A stretch of DNA of 64,000 bases, from NCBI GenBank assembly GCA_965276835.1, contig OZ255631.1, positions 1,798,001 through 1,862,000 of the forward strand. Reading direction: 5' to 3'. This DNA comes from BOG-932 sp965276835. GTDB lineage: Bacteria; Pseudomonadota; Alphaproteobacteria; BOG-932; Roseiterribacteraceae. Positions within the stretch are counted from its first letter, which is position 1; each line of letters starts with the position of its first letter. A program made the position numbers and the translations under genes. Positions 61,570 to 64,000 of the stretch are shown piece by piece. The notes under the pieces are model-generated. The model was not told the origin of the DNA and searched no databases. It saw only the letters and a program-made list of their open reading frames with translations.

Positions 61570-64000
61570 GCTTCCCCAGGCAACCCCTCCATCGCTTCCT
61601 TCTCTTCCGCCAGCGCGCGTGCTTTCGAGTGGTCCGCAGCCAGCAACACATAGGCGGCGGGCACGACGAACAGGGTAAACAGCGTGCCGATCGCCATGCC
61701 GCTGGCGATCACCAGTCCCAGATTGAAACGCGAGACAGCACCGGCGCCGGTGGCGACAAGAAGCGGCGCCACGCCGAACACCATGGCCGCGGTGGTCATC
61801 AGGATCGGGCGCAGGCGGATGCCGGCGGCGATTTCGATCGCCTCACGCTTCGATTTCCCCTTCATCTGCTGGTCGTTCGCGAATTCCACAATCAGAATGC
61901 CATGCTTGCTGATCAGTCCCATCAGCGTCACCAGGCCGACCTCGGTGTAGATATTCATCGTCGCGCCGCCGACGCCCAGCGCGATGAAGATCAGCGCCCC
62001 GGCCAGCGACATCGGCACCGAAATCAGGATGATCAGGGGGTCGCGAAAACTTTCGAACAAAGCAGAGAGTGACAGGAAGATAACGATCAGCGCGAAGGCG
62101 AAGGTCGCTAGGAACCCGCTCGATTCCTGAATATATTGCCGGGACTGGCCGCCGTAATCGATCAGATAGCCTTGCGGTAGCGTGTCCTTCGCGATTTCCT
62201 GCAACTTCTTGATCGCGTCGCCAAGCGCCACGCCGGGCATTGCCACGCCGCTGATCGTCGCTTCGTTCAACTGCTGGAAATGGTTAAGCGATTCCGGGAT
62301 CGTCTTGGTTTCGATCTTCGCGACCGTCGACAGCGGCACCGGTGTGCCCGAGGCGGTTGGAATGTAATAATTCAGAAGCTGGTTCGTGTTCAGGCGGTCG
62401 ACCTGTTGAACCTGCGGGATGACCTTATAAGACCGGCCATCCAAGCTGAAATAATTGATATAGCCGCCGCCCAGCAGCGACCCCATCGCAGCGCCCACGT
62501 CGCTCAGCTTCAGGCCCAGTTCGGCGGTCTTGTCGCGGTCGATCCTGATGATCGATTGCGGCTGGTCGATCTTCAGGTCGTTGTCCAGGAAGATGAACAT
62601 CCCGGTGGCCTGCGCGGCCTGCATGAATTTCTGCGCAACCGCGTCCAGCTTGTCGAACGGCTGTGCGGTGTCGATCACGAACTGCAGTGGCAACGCGCCG
62701 TTGGAACCCGGAAGAGAAGGCGGCAAGAACGAGACCACGCGCGCGCCGGCGACCTTGCTGACATCGGCCTGGATAAGCGGCTTCATCTCGATCGTCGTGC
62801 GTTTCCGCTGGTCCCAGGGTTTCATCACCATGCCGGTGATGAACGGCCCGGGCGTGATGATCTGGAAGACGATATAATCCTCCGGATAGACGTGCAGCAG
62901 GTCGTAAAGCTGTTTTGCGTAAAGCTGCTTCTGGTCCAGCGTCGCGTTCGGCGCCGGGGTCGCCAAATTGCCGACGACACCCTCGTCCTCATCCGGCGCC
63001 AGTTCGGTCTTCGCGCTGACGAACAGGAAGCCCAGGCTGACGATAATGATCGCCGCGAAGACTGCCGACACCGACAGCGTATTCAGGCTGGAATGCAGCA
63101 GCCGTTCATAGATATTGCGCGCCCGGTCGAAGTTCCGGTCGATCTGATCCATTAGCCGGTCCTGCCAACCGCGCCTGTCATGCGAACGCGGCGTCATCAG
63201 GCGTGAGCACATCATTGGCGACAGAGTCAGCGCGATGATGGCGGATGCCGTTACCGCACCGACCAGCGTAAAGGCGAATTCCGTGAACAGGGCGCCCGTC
63301 AGGCCGCCCTGGAAACCGATCGGCACATAGACGGCAGCCAGCACCACCGTCATTGCGATAATCGGGCCGCCCAGTTCCCGCGCCGCCATGATCGCGGCCG
63401 GTATCGGCTTCATCCCCTCGTCGATATGGCGATTGACGTTCTCGACCACGATAATCGCGTCGTCGACCACCAGCCCGATCGCCAGAACCAGCGCCAGCAG
63501 GGTCAACAGGTTCAGCGAGAAGCCAAACATCAACATCATGATCAGGGTGCCGACCAGCGACAGTGGAATCGTAACCGCCGGGATGAGGACCGAACGCAGC
63601 GATCCAAGGAAGGCGAAGACGACGACGGTAACGATCAGGGCCGCCTCGATGAGCGTGCTTTTCACCTCGCCGATCGCGCTGTTTACGAAATCCGATGCGT
63701 CATAGCCGATCGTCCCGTTCAGGCCGGTGGGAAATTCGGGCTCAAGCGAGAGATAGGCATCGCGGCAACCTTTCAGAACCTGCAGCAGATTCGCATCCGG
63801 CGCAGCCTGAATACCAATGAACACAGCCTTGCGGCCATAGAGATTGTTCTGCGTCTCATAGCTGTCGTCGCCGAGTTCGACCTTGCCTACATCCTTGAGC
63901 CGCACCACCGCGCCCCCAGACTGTTTCAGCACAAGATTCTCGAACTCCTTGACCGAGTGCAGATTGGTCGATGCGGTCAGGTTGACCTGGACCATCTGGC
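61566..64000 (-). CDS. RND efflux permease, second system (5' part beyond the window)
   Basis: The frame is open from the right edge to the stop at 61566, about 811 residues of an expected ~1030, so the N-terminus is missing. Visible parts are LVLAIGLVVDDAIIVVENVNRHIDEGMKP (TM4 proton-relay Asp pair), VLAAVYVPIGFQGGLTGALFTEFAFTL, the porter repeat LGLKLSDVGAAMGSLLGGG, and GLISKHGILIVEFANDQQMKGKSKREAI in the second half. It is a heavy multidrug (HAE1) type, and only distantly like the pump at 21941-25075. An adaptor gene probably lies to the right. Confidence 0.93.
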   Translation of the reverse strand, partial: QMVQVNLTASTNLHSVKEFENLVLKQSGGAVVRLKDVGKVELGDDSYETQNNLYGRKAVFIGIQAAPDANLLQVLKGCRDAYLSLEPEFPTGLNGTIGYDASDFVNSAIGEVKSTLIEAALIVTVVVFAFLGSLRSVLIPAVTIPLSLVGTLIMMLMFGFSLNLLTLLALVLAIGLVVDDAIIVVENVNRHIDEGMKPIPAAIMAARELGGPIIAMTVVLAAVYVPIGFQGGLTGALFTEFAFTLVGAVTASAIIALTLSPMMCSRLMTPRSHDRRGWQDRLMDQIDRNFDRARNIYERLLHSSLNTLSVSAVFAAIIIVSLGFLFVSAKTELAPDEDEGVVGNLATPAPNATLDQKQLYAKQLYDLLHVYPEDYIVFQIITPGPFITGMVMKPWDQRKRTTIEMKPLIQADVSKVAGARVVSFLPPSLPGSNGALPLQFVIDTAQPFDKLDAVAQKFMQAAQATGMFIFLDNDLKIDQPQSIIRIDRDKTAELGLKLSDVGAAMGSLLGGGYINYFSLDGRSYKVIPQVQQVDRLNTNQLLNYYIPTASGTPVPLSTVAKIETKTIPESLNHFQQLNEATISGVAMPGVALGDAIKKLQEIAKDTLPQGYLIDYGGQSRQYIQESSGFLATFAFALIVIFLSLSALFESFRDPLIILISVPMSLAGALIFIALGVGGATMNIYTEVGLVTLMGLISKHGILIVEFANDQQMKGKSKREAIEIAAGIRLRPILMTTAAMVFGVAPLLVATGAGAVSRFNLGLVIASGMAIGTLFTLFVVPAAYVLLAADHSKARALAEEKEAMEGLPGEA

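Noticed and set aside
62280..63155. 291-residue plus-strand frame inside the second RND gene
   Set aside because: It is a shadow frame of a clear membrane transporter.

Overview
The window is GC-rich DNA from an alphaproteobacterium. The evidence is the core block uvrA–ssb–gyrA–coaD, a DUF1289 protein, EcfG-like promoter matches (GGAAC–N16/17–CGTT) and many alphaproteobacterial-type families: LLM flavin oxidoreductases, a CpdR-size single-domain response regulator, a NodS-type methyltransferase and a TacAT toxin–antitoxin pair. I cannot name the genus. No rRNA or CRISPR array was found. Three tRNAs are present: Lys-TTT, Cys-GCA and Asn-GTT.

Layout. 1–9.1 kb is housekeeping DNA: uvrA (cut by the left edge), an LLM oxidoreductase, ssb, a TPR protein, an NTF2-like protein, a response regulator, gyrA, coaD and tRNA-Lys. 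9.2–18.6 kb holds an F420-type LLM enzyme, a 1493-residue hybrid histidine kinase, an acyltransferase-3/GST pair, a Tat-exported amidohydrolase and a TesA-like esterase. 18.7–19.4 kb has tRNA-Cys and tRNA-Asn, and the C-terminal remnant of a serine recombinase ends at tRNA-Asn, marking an old integration. 19.6–27.2 kb carries a COG4705 membrane protein, a VOC protein/lipoprotein pair, and a complete RND pump operon divergent from a TetR regulator across a perfect inverted repeat.

27.2–33.6 kb is a graveyard of small ORFs and broken signalling genes: a receiver with an internal stop, a frameshifted receiver lacking the phospho-Asp, the tail of a hybrid kinase, the tail of a methyltransferase and a beta-helix tail. 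31–41 kb is a surface-sugar locus whose parts match decaprenylphosphoryl-D-arabinose synthesis: a HAD–UbiA fusion, a GtrA flippase-like protein, a DprE1-like oxidase and a DprE2-like reductase. It also has a GT-C-like membrane protein, an epimerase and a Glf/amine-oxidase-like flavoprotein. A decayed, internally deleted, inverted copy of the GT-C-like gene sits in the middle. 41.5–42.3 kb is a TacAT toxin–antitoxin module with its palindromic operator.

43.2–47.2 kb is a compact set of a ferritin-like protein and a GT2 facing an overlapping operon of acyl-CoA dehydrogenase, PIG-L deacetylase and NodS-like methyltransferase. It is the best candidate here for an uncharacterised small-molecule or glycoconjugate pathway. 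47.3–50.9 kb holds a Rieske–FAD reductase, a small basic protein, a stand-alone ATP-dependent DNA ligase and a PEBP protein. 51.1–61.6 kb is general metabolism: MDR reductase, HxlR regulator, SDRs, MaoC, glycerol kinase between an LLM enzyme and a VOC protein, GST, DUF883-like protein, glutathione peroxidase and a glycosyltransferase. The right edge cuts a second RND permease.

All calls come from reading the sequence and from family knowledge; no database search was run.
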